This document shows, one piece after another, positions 25,370 through 33,000 of a stretch of DNA of 64,000 nucleotides. Location of the stretch: positions 620,001 through 684,000 of the forward strand of contig NZ_JACVEE010000002.1 of NCBI RefSeq assembly GCF_015355755.1, written 5' to 3'. The notes beneath the pieces are model-generated. The model was not told the origin of the DNA and searched no databases. It worked only from the letters and a program-made list of their open reading frames with translations. Origin of the DNA: Nocardia sp. XZ_19_385. GTDB taxonomy: Bacteria > Actinomycetota > Actinomycetes > Mycobacteriales > Mycobacteriaceae. Every line of letters starts with the position of its first letter. Within the stretch, counting starts at the first letter, position 1. A program made the position numbers and the translations under genes.

Positions 25370-26458
25370 CTACCGATATTGCGCGAAGAATTCGGTGATC
25401 TCGTCGGCCATCAACGCCGGCGCCACATGGTGCAAGTAGTGGGTGAACACGTCGTGCGTCCGCCACGACACGATGTTGCGGTGATCGCGGTCGGCGAAGC
25501 GGCGGATGCCGTGGAAATCGCCGGTCGACCCGGACAACGCCAGCGGCACCGTGGTCGGTTCGGCAGGCTGCTCGGCCTGGGCCTTCTCGAAGTAGTGCCG
25601 GATCGCCGAGCCCGCGGTGCCGGTGAGCCAGTGGATCGCGATATTGGTGAGCACGAAATCGTCGTCCAGGTCCGGGCCGAGCAGTTGAGTGTTCCACCCG
25701 AGCAAGCCGGTCGGGGAATCCATCAGCGCGTGCGCCAGCGTCTGCGGCTGCTGGGACTGCAGGATGTTGAAGCCCATCTTGTTCTTCACGAACCAGTCCA
25801 GGGTGGCCAATGACTGCTGTTCGTCGGCGGTGAGGTCGGCCATTTCACTCGGGTCACCCGAGGGGAACGAGTACACCTGCGAAACATGGACGCCGACAAC
25901 ACTTTCCGGAGCCGCGCGGCCGACTTCCGGAGAAATCTGCGCGCCGCCGTCATTGCCGACCGCGCCGTATTTCGCATATCCGAGGCGAGACATCAGTTCG
26001 GCCCACGCCTTGCCGATGCGCTGGTCGTTCCAGCCGGATTCGGTTGTCACACCGGAGAATCCGTAACCCGGGACGGACGGGATCACCAGGTCGAACCCGG
26101 CGGCGGTCAACGGCTCGATGACGCCGAGGAATTCGACGAAGGTGCCGGGCCAGCCGTGCGTCAGGATCAGCGGAAAGCCGTTGTCCCGCTGCGCCTTCAC
26201 GTGCACGAAGTGGATGTTCTGACCGTCGATCTCGGTGCTGAACTGCGGGTAGGCGTTCAGCTGCTCCTCGACCTTGCGCCAGTCGAATCCGTCGCGCCAG
26301 TAGTTCACCAGGTGCCGCACCCGGTCCACACTCACGCCGTAGGCGTCGCCCGAACCGGGGATCTGGTCGGCCCAGCGGGTGCGCGCCAGCCTGGCCTGCA
26401 GGTCGTCGAGGTCGGCCTGGTCGATGGCGATGCGGAAGGGGGTGATGGTGGCGTTCAT
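25370..26458 (-). CDS. Epoxide hydrolase (EH N-terminal-domain family)
   Basis: A 362-residue alpha/beta hydrolase with the epoxide-hydrolase N-terminal lid (ITPFRIAIDQADLDDLQARL through HLVNYWRDGFDWRKVEEQLN). HGWPGTFVEFLGVI forms the oxyanion HGWP motif, GNDGGAQ contains the Asp nucleophile, and HYFEKAQ plus the C-terminal RRFADRDHRNIVSW region supplies the Tyr/His part. ATG at 26458 is used (AAAGGAG six bases upstream); the frame extends 20 residues further into the operator region. It is divergent from a TetR gene across a large dyad, so epoxide or a related lipophilic compound may be the inducer. Confidence 0.86.
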   Translation of the reverse strand: MNATITPFRIAIDQADLDDLQARLARTRWADQIPGSGDAYGVSVDRVRHLVNYWRDGFDWRKVEEQLNAYPQFSTEIDGQNIHFVHVKAQRDNGFPLILTHGWPGTFVEFLGVIEPLTAAGFDLVIPSVPGYGFSGVTTESGWNDQRIGKAWAELMSRLGYAKYGAVGNDGGAQISPEVGRAAPESVVGVHVSQVYSFPSGDPSEMADLTADEQQSLATLDWFVKNKMGFNILQSQQPQTLAHALMDSPTGLLGWNTQLLGPDLDDDFVLTNIAIHWLTGTAGSAIRHYFEKAQAEQPAEPTTVPLALSGSTGDFHGIRRFADRDHRNIVSWRTHDVFTHYLHHVAPALMADEITEFFAQYR

Positions 26459-26472
26459 CGGATTCTCCTTTT

Positions 26473-26526
26473 GAAACGGAATGTTTCGTTCTGTTTTCAA
26501 CATAGCAGAACGGATCATTCCGTTTC
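26473..26526. promoter_or_regulatory. 54-bp operator dyad between epoxide hydrolase and TetR genes
   Basis: Two 21-bp arms, GAAACGGAATG-TTT-CGTTCTG (26473-26493) and CAGAACG-GAT-CATTCCGTTTC (26506-26526), are inverted copies differing at only two or three positions, separated by 12 bp. Each arm also holds its own smaller dyad (GAAAC/GTTTC; AACGGA/TCCGTT), as for two TetR dimers bound side by side. Confidence 0.75.
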
Positions 26527-26544
26527 AAGTGGTAATCTGAAGTC

Positions 26545-27228
26545 ATGCCGAAGACATCCGACTCCCCAGCTCCCAAGGGCCTGCCCGGGCGCAAGGCGCA
26601 GGCCGCGCGCAACGACGGGCTCATCCTGGAAGCGGCCCGCGCGGTTTTCCTGGCCGACGCGACCGCCCCGATCGCCGCCGTCGCCACCCAGGCGGGGGTG
26701 GGTATCAGTGCGCTCTACCGGCGCTATCCGAGCAAGGACGCGCTGTTGCGCAAGCTCTGCCATGACGGGTTGCGGCGCTACAACGCCGAAGCCGATGCAG
26801 CACTGGAGGATTCGGATGGCTGGCAGGGCCTGGTCGGGTTTCTGGAGCGGGTGGTCGACGCCGACGTGCACTCACTGACGGTGCACCTCGCGGGCACCTT
26901 CACCCCCGACGAGGAGATGCTGCCCGACGTCATGCACTCCGGTGAAGTGAACGCGGAAATCGTGCGCCGCGCCCACGAGTCGGGCCGCCTGCGGCCCGAG
27001 GTCAACGCGCAGGACCTCGGCCTGGTGCTGGAGGCCTGCTCGGCGATCAGCATGCCGGACCAGAAGCGCACCGCACAGCTGCGCCGGCGCACCCTCGCCA
27101 TGCTCATCGCCGGTATGGCGGTCCCCCGCACCGACAACGAACTTCCAGGTCCGGCGCCTGAGCCCGGTGAATTCGCGTGGCGCTGGCAGCGCGAACGAAA
27201 CGCCCGCGGACGCATCGTCGAGGCCTGA
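26545..27228 (+). CDS. TetR family regulator next to epoxide hydrolase
   Basis: A 227-residue TetR protein. After a Pro/Lys/Gln-rich lead (PKGLPGRKAQAARNDGLILEA) come the helices AVATQAGVGISALYRRYPSKDALLRKL. The C-terminal domain TVHLAGTFTPDEEMLPDVM and an Arg-rich tail are otherwise unremarkable. It is divergent from the epoxide hydrolase gene with the 54-bp dyad between them, and starts 18 bp after that dyad, so autorepression together with repression of the hydrolase is the natural model. Confidence 0.85.
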   Translation: MPKTSDSPAPKGLPGRKAQAARNDGLILEAARAVFLADATAPIAAVATQAGVGISALYRRYPSKDALLRKLCHDGLRRYNAEADAALEDSDGWQGLVGFLERVVDADVHSLTVHLAGTFTPDEEMLPDVMHSGEVNAEIVRRAHESGRLRPEVNAQDLGLVLEACSAISMPDQKRTAQLRRRTLAMLIAGMAVPRTDNELPGPAPEPGEFAWRWQRERNARGRIVEA

Positions 27229-27354
27229 TCCGGGGCCCGAAACTTGTCGGTGGGCAGGTTCATACTGGAGGTGTCACAAACACAGTCGGCCTCGACGAAG
27301 CGGCATCGACTCGAACAGCGTCGTTCGAAGTGGTTGTGACAGTGGGGCGTTGAA

Positions 27355-28119
27355 TTACTCGGCCGAGAACGCTTGATGCAGAGGCAGGTCGGCGTTGATG
27401 GTGATGCCGTTGAGGCGCGCGTTGGCCTCGGCGAGGGCGGAGATGCTCTCGGCGAGGTAGGCGACGAACTTCTCCACGGGCAGGGCCGGATCCTGCAGGC
27501 GGTTCGCGCCGATCCACCAGTCGGTGGCGGAGGCGACGGCGCCGAAGATCGAGTAGGTGACGAGTTCGATACTCGCCACATCGATCCGGTTGTCGAGCAG
27601 GCCCGCGAACATCTCGGCGGCGCGCCGGGCCGACTGCCGCGCCGATTGCAGGGCCCGCTCGGATTCATCGGCCTGCTGGGTGAAGTGGCTGTGCAGCATG
27701 AACCGGAAGACGTTGGGGTGCTCGGTCACCACCAGCACGTATTCGGCCGCCCCGCGGCGCACCAGGTCGCGCGCCGAATCGTGGGTGAGGTCGATGCTGG
27801 CGACGATGCGGTCCCACAGCATGTCGCGGACCCGGTCGACAATGGCGTTGTAGAGGTCGGTCTTGTCCTCGAAATGCCGGTACAGCTTGGGTTTCGCCGC
27901 ACCGGCTTCCTTGGCGATATCGCCCATGCTGACTTCGGGGCCGAACTCGCCGAGCGCCCGGAAGGCCGCGTCCACGAACTCCGCGCGCACCTTCAGCCGA
28001 TGTGCCCGCCACCGTTCCGTGCGGGCGTCGACACGCTTGGGCGCCGCCGGGGCGGTACCGATCGCCCGGTCGCTACGCTGCTGCCCGCCGTGTCTCACGA
28101 AACCGACCGTACCAACCAC
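27355..28119 (-). CDS. TetR family regulator
   Basis: A 254-residue TetR protein with a long Gly/Arg/Ala N-terminus (about 35 residues), then LKVRAEFVDAAFRALGEFG and VSMGDIAKEAGAAKPKLYRHF-EDKTDLYNAIV. The C-terminal half (FRFMLHSHFTQQADESERAL, ELVTYSIFGAVASATDWWIG) resembles regulators of lipid or drug genes. The GTG start has no evident ribosome binding site; an internal start is possible. A perfect 12-bp palindrome lies four bases upstream. Its target is not obvious: the small basic peptide gene lies just upstream in the same direction. Confidence 0.8.
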   Translation of the reverse strand: MVGTVGFVRHGGQQRSDRAIGTAPAAPKRVDARTERWRAHRLKVRAEFVDAAFRALGEFGPEVSMGDIAKEAGAAKPKLYRHFEDKTDLYNAIVDRVRDMLWDRIVASIDLTHDSARDLVRRGAAEYVLVVTEHPNVFRFMLHSHFTQQADESERALQSARQSARRAAEMFAGLLDNRIDVASIELVTYSIFGAVASATDWWIGANRLQDPALPVEKFVAYLAESISALAEANARLNGITINADLPLHQAFSAE

Positions 28120-28122
28120 AGA

Positions 28123-28134
28123 CTCGGTACCGAG
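28123..28134. promoter_or_regulatory. Palindrome at the TetR start (candidate autoregulatory site)
   Basis: CTCGGTACCGAG is a perfect 12-bp palindrome four bases before the GTG of the TetR gene and within 8 bases of the stop of the upstream small gene. Confidence 0.4.
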
Positions 28135-28141
28135 CAGAGTA

Positions 28142-28267
28142 CTACCGCTTCTTCGACGCTGCCTCGATGATTGGATCGGACGGCTTGGCCCGCTTCTCCG
28201 CTCGCTTTTCCTTCAGGGACTTCCCGGATTTCTTGGACATGGCGCTGCGCGGAGATTTATCGGACAT
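28142..28267 (-). CDS. 41-residue Lys/Arg/Ser-rich small protein
   Basis: A 41-residue, strongly basic protein starting MSDKSPRSAMSKKSGKSLKE and ending IIEAASKKR. GAAGGA lies five bases before the ATG. The composition (Lys, Arg, Ser, Ala, no hydrophobic core) suggests an intrinsically disordered nucleic-acid-binding peptide; similar small basic proteins are widespread in actinomycetes and often left unannotated. A second Met at residue 10 is an alternative start. It precedes the TetR gene by about 20 bp. Confidence 0.6.
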   Translation of the reverse strand: MSDKSPRSAMSKKSGKSLKEKRAEKRAKPSDPIIEAASKKR

Positions 28268-28459
28268 GTATGTCCTTCGCTTGGAGACCTGAGCGGTCTC
28301 GTTGCCCCGACCGTACGCTACGGCGCAGCCCGTGGAAGCCGAAATGGCTGGTCCGACCCCGGATGACGTTGCCGAAACGGCAAGGAAAGTGGCGCGCCGG
28401 TGCGGTTCGAGCGCACCATGGCCCGGCACGTGACGAACCCCCGGTGATAGGAGACCCGC

Positions 28460-29113
28460 ATGACCGACAGCACCGCGCCCCAATCCGCGCAGGATTTCTG
28501 GGAAGCCTTCTACCAGGAGCGCGAACAGATCTGGACCGGCAACCCCAACCCGTTGCTGGTGCGCGAGGCCGCCGATCTCACCCCGGGCACCGCCCTGGAT
28601 CTCGGATCCGGCGAAGGCGGCGATGCGATCTGGCTGGCCCAGCGCGGCTGGACCGTCACCGCCGTCGATATCTCCGCGACCGCGCTCGGGCGTGCCGCGG
28701 GCCACGCCGAGGCGGCAGGCGTCGGCGAACGCATCACCTGGACGAAACATGATCTGACGCAATCATTTCCGGAAGGAAACTTCGATCTGGTGTCGGCGCA
28801 GTTCCTGCATTCGCCGGTCGAGGCGGACGGGGAACGGAATCAGATATTGCAGCGGGCCGCGGCCGAGGCGGTCGCGCCGGGCGGGGTGCTGTTGATCGGC
28901 AGCCATGCGGGCTGGGCTTCCAACCAGCACCACAACCACCACCCGGACGTGCACTTCCCGACCATGGACGAGATGCTCGAGGCGATCGCCGCCGCGCCGG
29001 GCGAGTGGCAGGTGGAGACCAAGGACGAGGTCGCGCGGGAGTGGACCGCGCCCGACGGCAGCACCGGCGTCCGCACCGACACCGTCCTGCGGATCCGCCG
29101 GCTGAGCCGGTAG
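28460..29113 (+). CDS. Class I SAM-dependent methyltransferase
   Basis: A 217-residue methyltransferase. FWEAFYQEREQIWTGNPNPLL is the typical start of a TehB/thiol-type subgroup, followed by SAM motif I LDLGSGEGGDAIWLAQRG, motif II VTAVDISATAL, and FDLVSAQFLHSP at the motif IV position. The stretch SNQHHNHHPDVHFPTMDEM is His-rich and could bind metal. GGAG precedes the ATG. Substrate unknown; it may detoxify oxyanions or thiols. It stands alone. Confidence 0.85.
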   Translation: MTDSTAPQSAQDFWEAFYQEREQIWTGNPNPLLVREAADLTPGTALDLGSGEGGDAIWLAQRGWTVTAVDISATALGRAAGHAEAAGVGERITWTKHDLTQSFPEGNFDLVSAQFLHSPVEADGERNQILQRAAAEAVAPGGVLLIGSHAGWASNQHHNHHPDVHFPTMDEMLEAIAAAPGEWQVETKDEVAREWTAPDGSTGVRTDTVLRIRRLSR

Positions 29114-29190
29114 CAACCGGGTTGGCGGCACGCCCTACGACCTGACCGCGCCGCTGCCACCGGTCGACACGCTCGGGCGTAGTCGATAGC

Positions 29191-30246
29191 GTGACCCGGG
29201 TGAGCGGGGCTGTGAGCGGATTCCTAACTGCCGTCGACGATTTCGAACGCGCTATACGCAGCGGTGTGAGCGCGGACATGGAGGTCGCGGACCAGCGCAT
29301 GCGGACGGCGTACCAGGGTGCGACACCCGCGGAACTGACGCAGGCGGGAAAGCCCTTGGTCGCCATCCTCAACGAGGTACCGCCGCTGGCCCGCGGCCAG
29401 CTCGCGGTCCTCATCGGCGCGTGCGTCGAATCCGGTGCCGACCCGGTAGCTTGCGCCCCGCGCGTGCTGGCGAACCTGGCGAAGAACCTGGCGGCCGCCG
29501 CGACCTTCGCGAAGGAGTGGGCGGAGATCATGGAGGAAGACCTGCCCGATCCGGAAGAGGATGTGGAGGTCCCGTTCACCGCGCTGTTCGAGGTGTTCGA
29601 TCCGTTCGACGTCATCGCCTGGTGGACCCAGCCGGACTGGGAGCGTTCCGCCCTCGCCATGCTGCAACGGCCGGAGGTCCGCAGGCGGCTGGGACCGATC
29701 CGCGCCTTGCTGCAGGAGCGGCACGATGCCTTCGCCGAGGTCTCCGGGCGCTGGAACAAATGCCTCGACTACGTGTTGCGAGTCCTGGACGACGAACCGC
29801 TGATCGTGCTGCACCGGGAGACCGGCACCGGGTACCGCATGCGAATGTCGGGTATGGGCGACAACTTTCAGTTGCACACCCTGCTCGCCCACGAGCTGAT
29901 CGGCAGCGGATTTGTCGCGGGTGAGGCGCCGTCGGCCGAGGCGGTCGCGGCGTGCCGGGACGCCGACGGCATGGTCCCGACCTTCGGCTCGTTCAATCTC
30001 GTCTCCCCCGAGGGCAATTGGATCTGGAATGAGGGCACGCCCTCGGATATCCCGGTGATCGACGGTGCACGGCTGCTGGTCCTGGATCCGGAGCCGTACC
30101 GGCGGCACTGGCCGGCCGGTCGATTCTTTCCTTATATGCCAGGCGATTTGGTGTTCGAGCGAGCCCTGTCAGCCGAAGAGGCCGCGGCGTGGTTCAGCCA
30201 CGTAAAGCCCGCCGATGCGACCGGAGCTACCGAAAACCCCGCGTGA
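29191..30246 (+). CDS. Uncharacterised 351-residue soluble protein
   Basis: I do not recognise this protein. The GTG-started product begins TRVSGAVSGFLTAVDDFERA, is largely alpha-helical in appearance for its first 200 residues (ANLAKNLAAAATFAKEWAEI, then an acidic EEDLPDPEEDVEV hinge), and has a C-terminal beta-rich half (YRMRMSGMGDNFQLHTLLAH, GSFNLVSPEGNWIWNEG, IDGARLLVLDPEPYRRHW). There is no signal peptide, membrane helix or recognised catalytic motif; HTLLAHELIG is not an HExxH site. It is followed after about 40 bp by a small membrane protein gene, perhaps co-transcribed. Codon use matches the neighbours. Confidence 0.7.
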   Translation: MTRVSGAVSGFLTAVDDFERAIRSGVSADMEVADQRMRTAYQGATPAELTQAGKPLVAILNEVPPLARGQLAVLIGACVESGADPVACAPRVLANLAKNLAAAATFAKEWAEIMEEDLPDPEEDVEVPFTALFEVFDPFDVIAWWTQPDWERSALAMLQRPEVRRRLGPIRALLQERHDAFAEVSGRWNKCLDYVLRVLDDEPLIVLHRETGTGYRMRMSGMGDNFQLHTLLAHELIGSGFVAGEAPSAEAVAACRDADGMVPTFGSFNLVSPEGNWIWNEGTPSDIPVIDGARLLVLDPEPYRRHWPAGRFFPYMPGDLVFERALSAEEAAAWFSHVKPADATGATENPA

Positions 30247-30287
30247 GATCTCTGAAATTGAATACTGCACAAAAGAATTGGGTAAAG

Positions 30288-30650
30288 ATGACCAGCGTGA
30301 ACACGATCAAGAGATTGGCCTGCACCACGCTCGGCGCCATTGTCGCCGTGCTGCTCATCGTCGGGTTCGGGGGCATCGCCTCGGCTGAACCCACACCCGC
30401 ACCCGTCGTCGCGGCAGAACAGGCCGCACCGGTGGCGGTTCCCGTCGCGGCCTGCATGGCGCCGGGTGACAGCGTCCAACTCCGGTCGGCGATCGCCGCC
30501 GTGCTCGGCACCACGATCGGCGCGATCGTGGGCCTGCCCATCTTCTTGTTCGGCGCTATTCCCGGCGCGATCATCGGCGGCGTGGTCGGCTTCATGGTCG
30601 GCTCGACCTGGTATGCCCTGGACGCCGGTCAGGCGCCGCAGGGCTGCTGA
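30288..30650 (+). CDS. Small exported/membrane protein with glycine-zipper segment
   Basis: A 120-residue protein with a Sec signal (MTSVNTIKRLACTTLGAIVA, hydrophobic core, then GGIASAEPTPAP as likely cleavage site), a Pro/Ala/Val linker, one Cys (AACMAPGDS), and a long hydrophobic stretch rich in Gly (GTTIGAIVGLPIFLFGAIPG followed by AIIGGVVGFMVGS), ending QAPQGC. Glycine zippers of this kind let helices pack in membranes or form pores. The pair of Cys residues could form a disulfide. No family name; nocardial genomes carry many proteins of this build. Confidence 0.6.
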   Translation: MTSVNTIKRLACTTLGAIVAVLLIVGFGGIASAEPTPAPVVAAEQAAPVAVPVAACMAPGDSVQLRSAIAAVLGTTIGAIVGLPIFLFGAIPGAIIGGVVGFMVGSTWYALDAGQAPQGC

Positions 30651-30666
30651 CCGGTCCCGGCCGAAA

Positions 30667-31434
30667 TCAGTTGGCGGCGAGCCATTCCGCGTAGGTGGGG
30701 CCGCCGAGGGTCGCGTGCGGGGCGGCCAGCAGCGTGCCGTCCTCGAACTGTTCCCGATCCGGGTTGGCCGGGTCGCTGACCTCTTCGACCACGACGTCGA
30801 GGCCGCGCGCGGCCGCGAGCAGTGCGGCGGCGCCCGCCATGGTTTCCGGCTGCGGGCCCGCGATTTCCGGCAGCGGGCCGTCGGTGGCTTCCGGGGCCGG
30901 ATTCACGGCCAGCTCGACCAGCGCCTCGGCGACCGTGCGGGCGGCGACCAGCTGGGTCCGCATCTTCGGCAGACGGGCGACCGCACCCTGGGTGCCCCAG
31001 CCGAGCATCACCTCGACCAGTTCGTGGAACTGGGCGGCGCGCAGAATCTGCACCGGCAGCGGGCCTTCCCGCAGCACCTGCTCGTGCACGAGCTTGGCGG
31101 CGTTGTAGCCGGCGACGGCCTTGTCGATACCGATGATGGAGACCGCGACCAGTTTCTCGACTCTCGCCTGCTGACCCGCCGTGTGCAGGTTCTTCGCGGA
31201 GGCGGTGAAGAACTCGGTGGCGATATCCTTGTCGGCGGACGGGGTGCTGGAGGCGTCGATCACGACCTGCACGCCGTCGAGAGCGTCGGCCAGGCCCGCG
31301 CCGGTTTCGATGTCGATGCCGTCGGCCCGGGAAAACGCCACCACCTCATGGCCCTGCTCGGTCAGCACATCCACCACGTGGCGGCCCAGTCGTCCGGTCG
31401 CTCCGGCCACCGCGATCTTCTTCGAGTTCGACAT
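30667..31434 (-). CDS. NmrA/atypical SDR family NAD(P)-binding protein
   Basis: A 255-residue Rossmann protein: KIAVAGATGRLGRHVVDVLTE (GxxGxxG), VVAFSRADGIDIETG, GVQVVIDASSTPSA, NLHTAGQQARVEKLVAVSI, and YNAAKLVHEQVLREG containing the YxxxK-like pair. These features fit NmrA-like NADPH sensors or reductases. ATG at 31434 has a GGAG site six bases upstream; four more residues are possible. It is 97 bp downstream of the TetR gene that ends the large catabolic operon, on the same strand, and may or may not share its transcript. Confidence 0.8.
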   Translation of the reverse strand: MSNSKKIAVAGATGRLGRHVVDVLTEQGHEVVAFSRADGIDIETGAGLADALDGVQVVIDASSTPSADKDIATEFFTASAKNLHTAGQQARVEKLVAVSIIGIDKAVAGYNAAKLVHEQVLREGPLPVQILRAAQFHELVEVMLGWGTQGAVARLPKMRTQLVAARTVAEALVELAVNPAPEATDGPLPEIAGPQPETMAGAAALLAAARGLDVVVEEVSDPANPDREQFEDGTLLAAPHATLGGPTYAEWLAAN

Positions 31435-31531
31435 GATCTGCTCCATCTGTTCGGCTTTCGCGGTGTTCTTCCGCGTTCACAGAGGAGACGAAACCGGGCT
31501 CACAAGTGTGACATCACAGAGAAGGTGCAGG

Positions 31532-32140
31532 TCAGGACGTCAGCGCGGCGTGCAGGGTGGCCGACCACTGGTCCACGATCTGCTTGCGGCGCGCGGAGTC
31601 GTCGGTGAGCACGTCGGCCAGGCCGAGGCCGCGGGCCAGGTCCAGGGTGGCCTGAACCAGGTGGTGCGCGACCGGATCCGAGTCGTCGACGCCGAGCGCC
31701 TCCACGGCGCGGCGGTGCGCGATCCGGCCGAACTTGGCTTCCAGCGGGACAATTCGTTCGCGCAGCACCGGATCGGCGGCGGCATGGGTCCACACCTGCA
31801 GCGCCGCCTTGAACAGCGGTGTGGTGTAGGAATCGACGAGACCGGCCACCACGGCCTGGGTGCGGGTCGCGCCCTCCGCGACCTCGGCCAGCGCGATCGC
31901 CTCGGACTTGGACTGCGCCATCCGGGTGTCGAACATGTACTCCAGCGCACCGGTGATCAGGTCTTCCCGGGTCGGGAAGTGATGCTGGGCCGCGCCCCGC
32001 GACACCCCGGCCCGCTCGGCGACCACCGACACGGTGGCGGCTGCCCAGCCACGTTCGGCCAGGCAGTCGATGGTCGCCTCGAGCAGCCGCTGCCGGGTGG
32101 CCCGGCTGCGGTCCTGCTTGGGTTCGTGGGGTGTCGCCAT
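31532..32140 (-). CDS. TetR regulator at the end of the acyl-CoA carboxylase operon
   Basis: A 202-residue TetR protein beginning MATPHEPKQDRSRATRQRLLEA with DNA-binding helices AATVSVVAERAGVSRGAAQHHF-PTREDLITGAL. It is the last gene of the minus-strand operon, five bases after the enoyl-CoA hydratase stop, so it is made only when the operon is transcribed. The perfect palindrome CAAGCACGCGTGCTTG before the first gene is its most likely operator. AtuR, which controls the related terpene-degradation operon of Pseudomonas, is also a TetR protein. Inducer probably a CoA ester of the pathway (inference). Confidence 0.85.
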   Translation of the reverse strand: MATPHEPKQDRSRATRQRLLEATIDCLAERGWAAATVSVVAERAGVSRGAAQHHFPTREDLITGALEYMFDTRMAQSKSEAIALAEVAEGATRTQAVVAGLVDSYTTPLFKAALQVWTHAAADPVLRERIVPLEAKFGRIAHRRAVEALGVDDSDPVAHHLVQATLDLARGLGLADVLTDDSARRKQIVDQWSATLHAALTS

Positions 32141-32145
32141 GGGCC

Positions 32146-32922
32146 TTATTGTGCCCAGCTCGGTGGACGGCGCTGCAGGAAGGCCAGCATGCCCTCCTGC
32201 ACCTCGGGGGTGCCGAAGAAGCTCGCCGAGCGCTTGGCCAGCTCGTCGGCGGAGTCGTCGAACGCCGCGAGGATGCCGCCGTTGACCAGGTTCTTGGCCT
32301 CGGCCAAACCCTGCGGCGAGCCCTTGCGGAGTTCACCGCAGAGGCGCGCGACCTCGGCGGCCGGATCCTCGGCGGTGATCGTGACGAGCCCGATCTCCCG
32401 GGCCGTCGCCGCGTCGAACTTCTCGCCGGTGAGGTAGTACCGGCTGGCCGCGCGCGGGTCCAGGCGCGGCAGCAGGGTCAGCGAGATCATGAAGGGCGCC
32501 ATGCCGATTCGCACCTCGGTGAGGGCGAACGAGCTACCCGGACCGGCGACGACGAGGTCGCAGGCGGCGATGATGCCCATGCCGCCGGCGCGGACGTTGC
32601 CGTCGATCTGCGCGATCACCGGCTTCGGGATCTCCACCAGGTTGCGCAGCACCCCGATCATGACGCGGGTGCGTTCGTCGGCGGCCGCGGCCGGGTCGGC
32701 GTTACTGGCCTCACTGAGGTCCGCGCCCGCACAGAACGTGCTGCCGGTGTGGGCCAGCACGATGCCGCGCACCGCCGGGTCCTCCCAGGCCCGGTCCAGG
32801 CCTTGCAGCAGCTCGGCAACGAGCTTGGCGGAGAGGGCATTCCGGTTGTGCGGCGAGTCCAAGGTGAGGACCGCGAAACCATCGCGCAGTTCGTAGCGCA
32901 CATAGGGTGCGGTATCGCTCAT
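32146..32922 (-). CDS. Enoyl-CoA hydratase/isomerase (echA7/AtuE-like)
   Basis: A 258-residue crotonase-fold protein: YELRDGFAVLTLDSPHNRNA, STFCAGADLSEAS (oxyanion hole), IDGNVRAGGMGIIAACDLVV (second oxyanion strand and catalytic region), and FALTEVRIGMAPFMISLTLL. Expected to hydrate the unsaturated branched product of the carboxylase. The ATG at 32922 has GAAGG/GAGG close by. A second in-frame ATG at 32991 with a strong GAGGAG site would add 23 residues of unusual composition (ANHVPARIAHAGAERQRGEG), discussed as a finding. Position corresponds to echA7 of the M. tuberculosis accA2/accD2 cluster. Confidence 0.85.
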   Translation of the reverse strand: MSDTAPYVRYELRDGFAVLTLDSPHNRNALSAKLVAELLQGLDRAWEDPAVRGIVLAHTGSTFCAGADLSEASNADPAAAADERTRVMIGVLRNLVEIPKPVIAQIDGNVRAGGMGIIAACDLVVAGPGSSFALTEVRIGMAPFMISLTLLPRLDPRAASRYYLTGEKFDAATAREIGLVTITAEDPAAEVARLCGELRKGSPQGLAEAKNLVNGGILAAFDDSADELAKRSASFFGTPEVQEGMLAFLQRRPPSWAQ

Positions 32923-33000
32923 GCCTTCGCCTCGCTGGCGCTCGGCTCCGGCATGCGCGATGCGCGCCGGCACATGATTCGCTTCGCTCATGGCGTCTCC

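Noticed and set aside
27272..27341. Inverted repeat TGTCACAA ... TTGTGACA between convergent TetR genes
   Set aside because: Arms of 8 bp are 54 bp apart in a convergent gap where no promoter is needed; probably chance.
31500..31511. TCACA-AG-TGTGA near the start of the NmrA-like gene
   Set aside because: It has CRP-like half sites in reversed order and with a two-base spacer, so it does not match a CRP operator; too short to claim.
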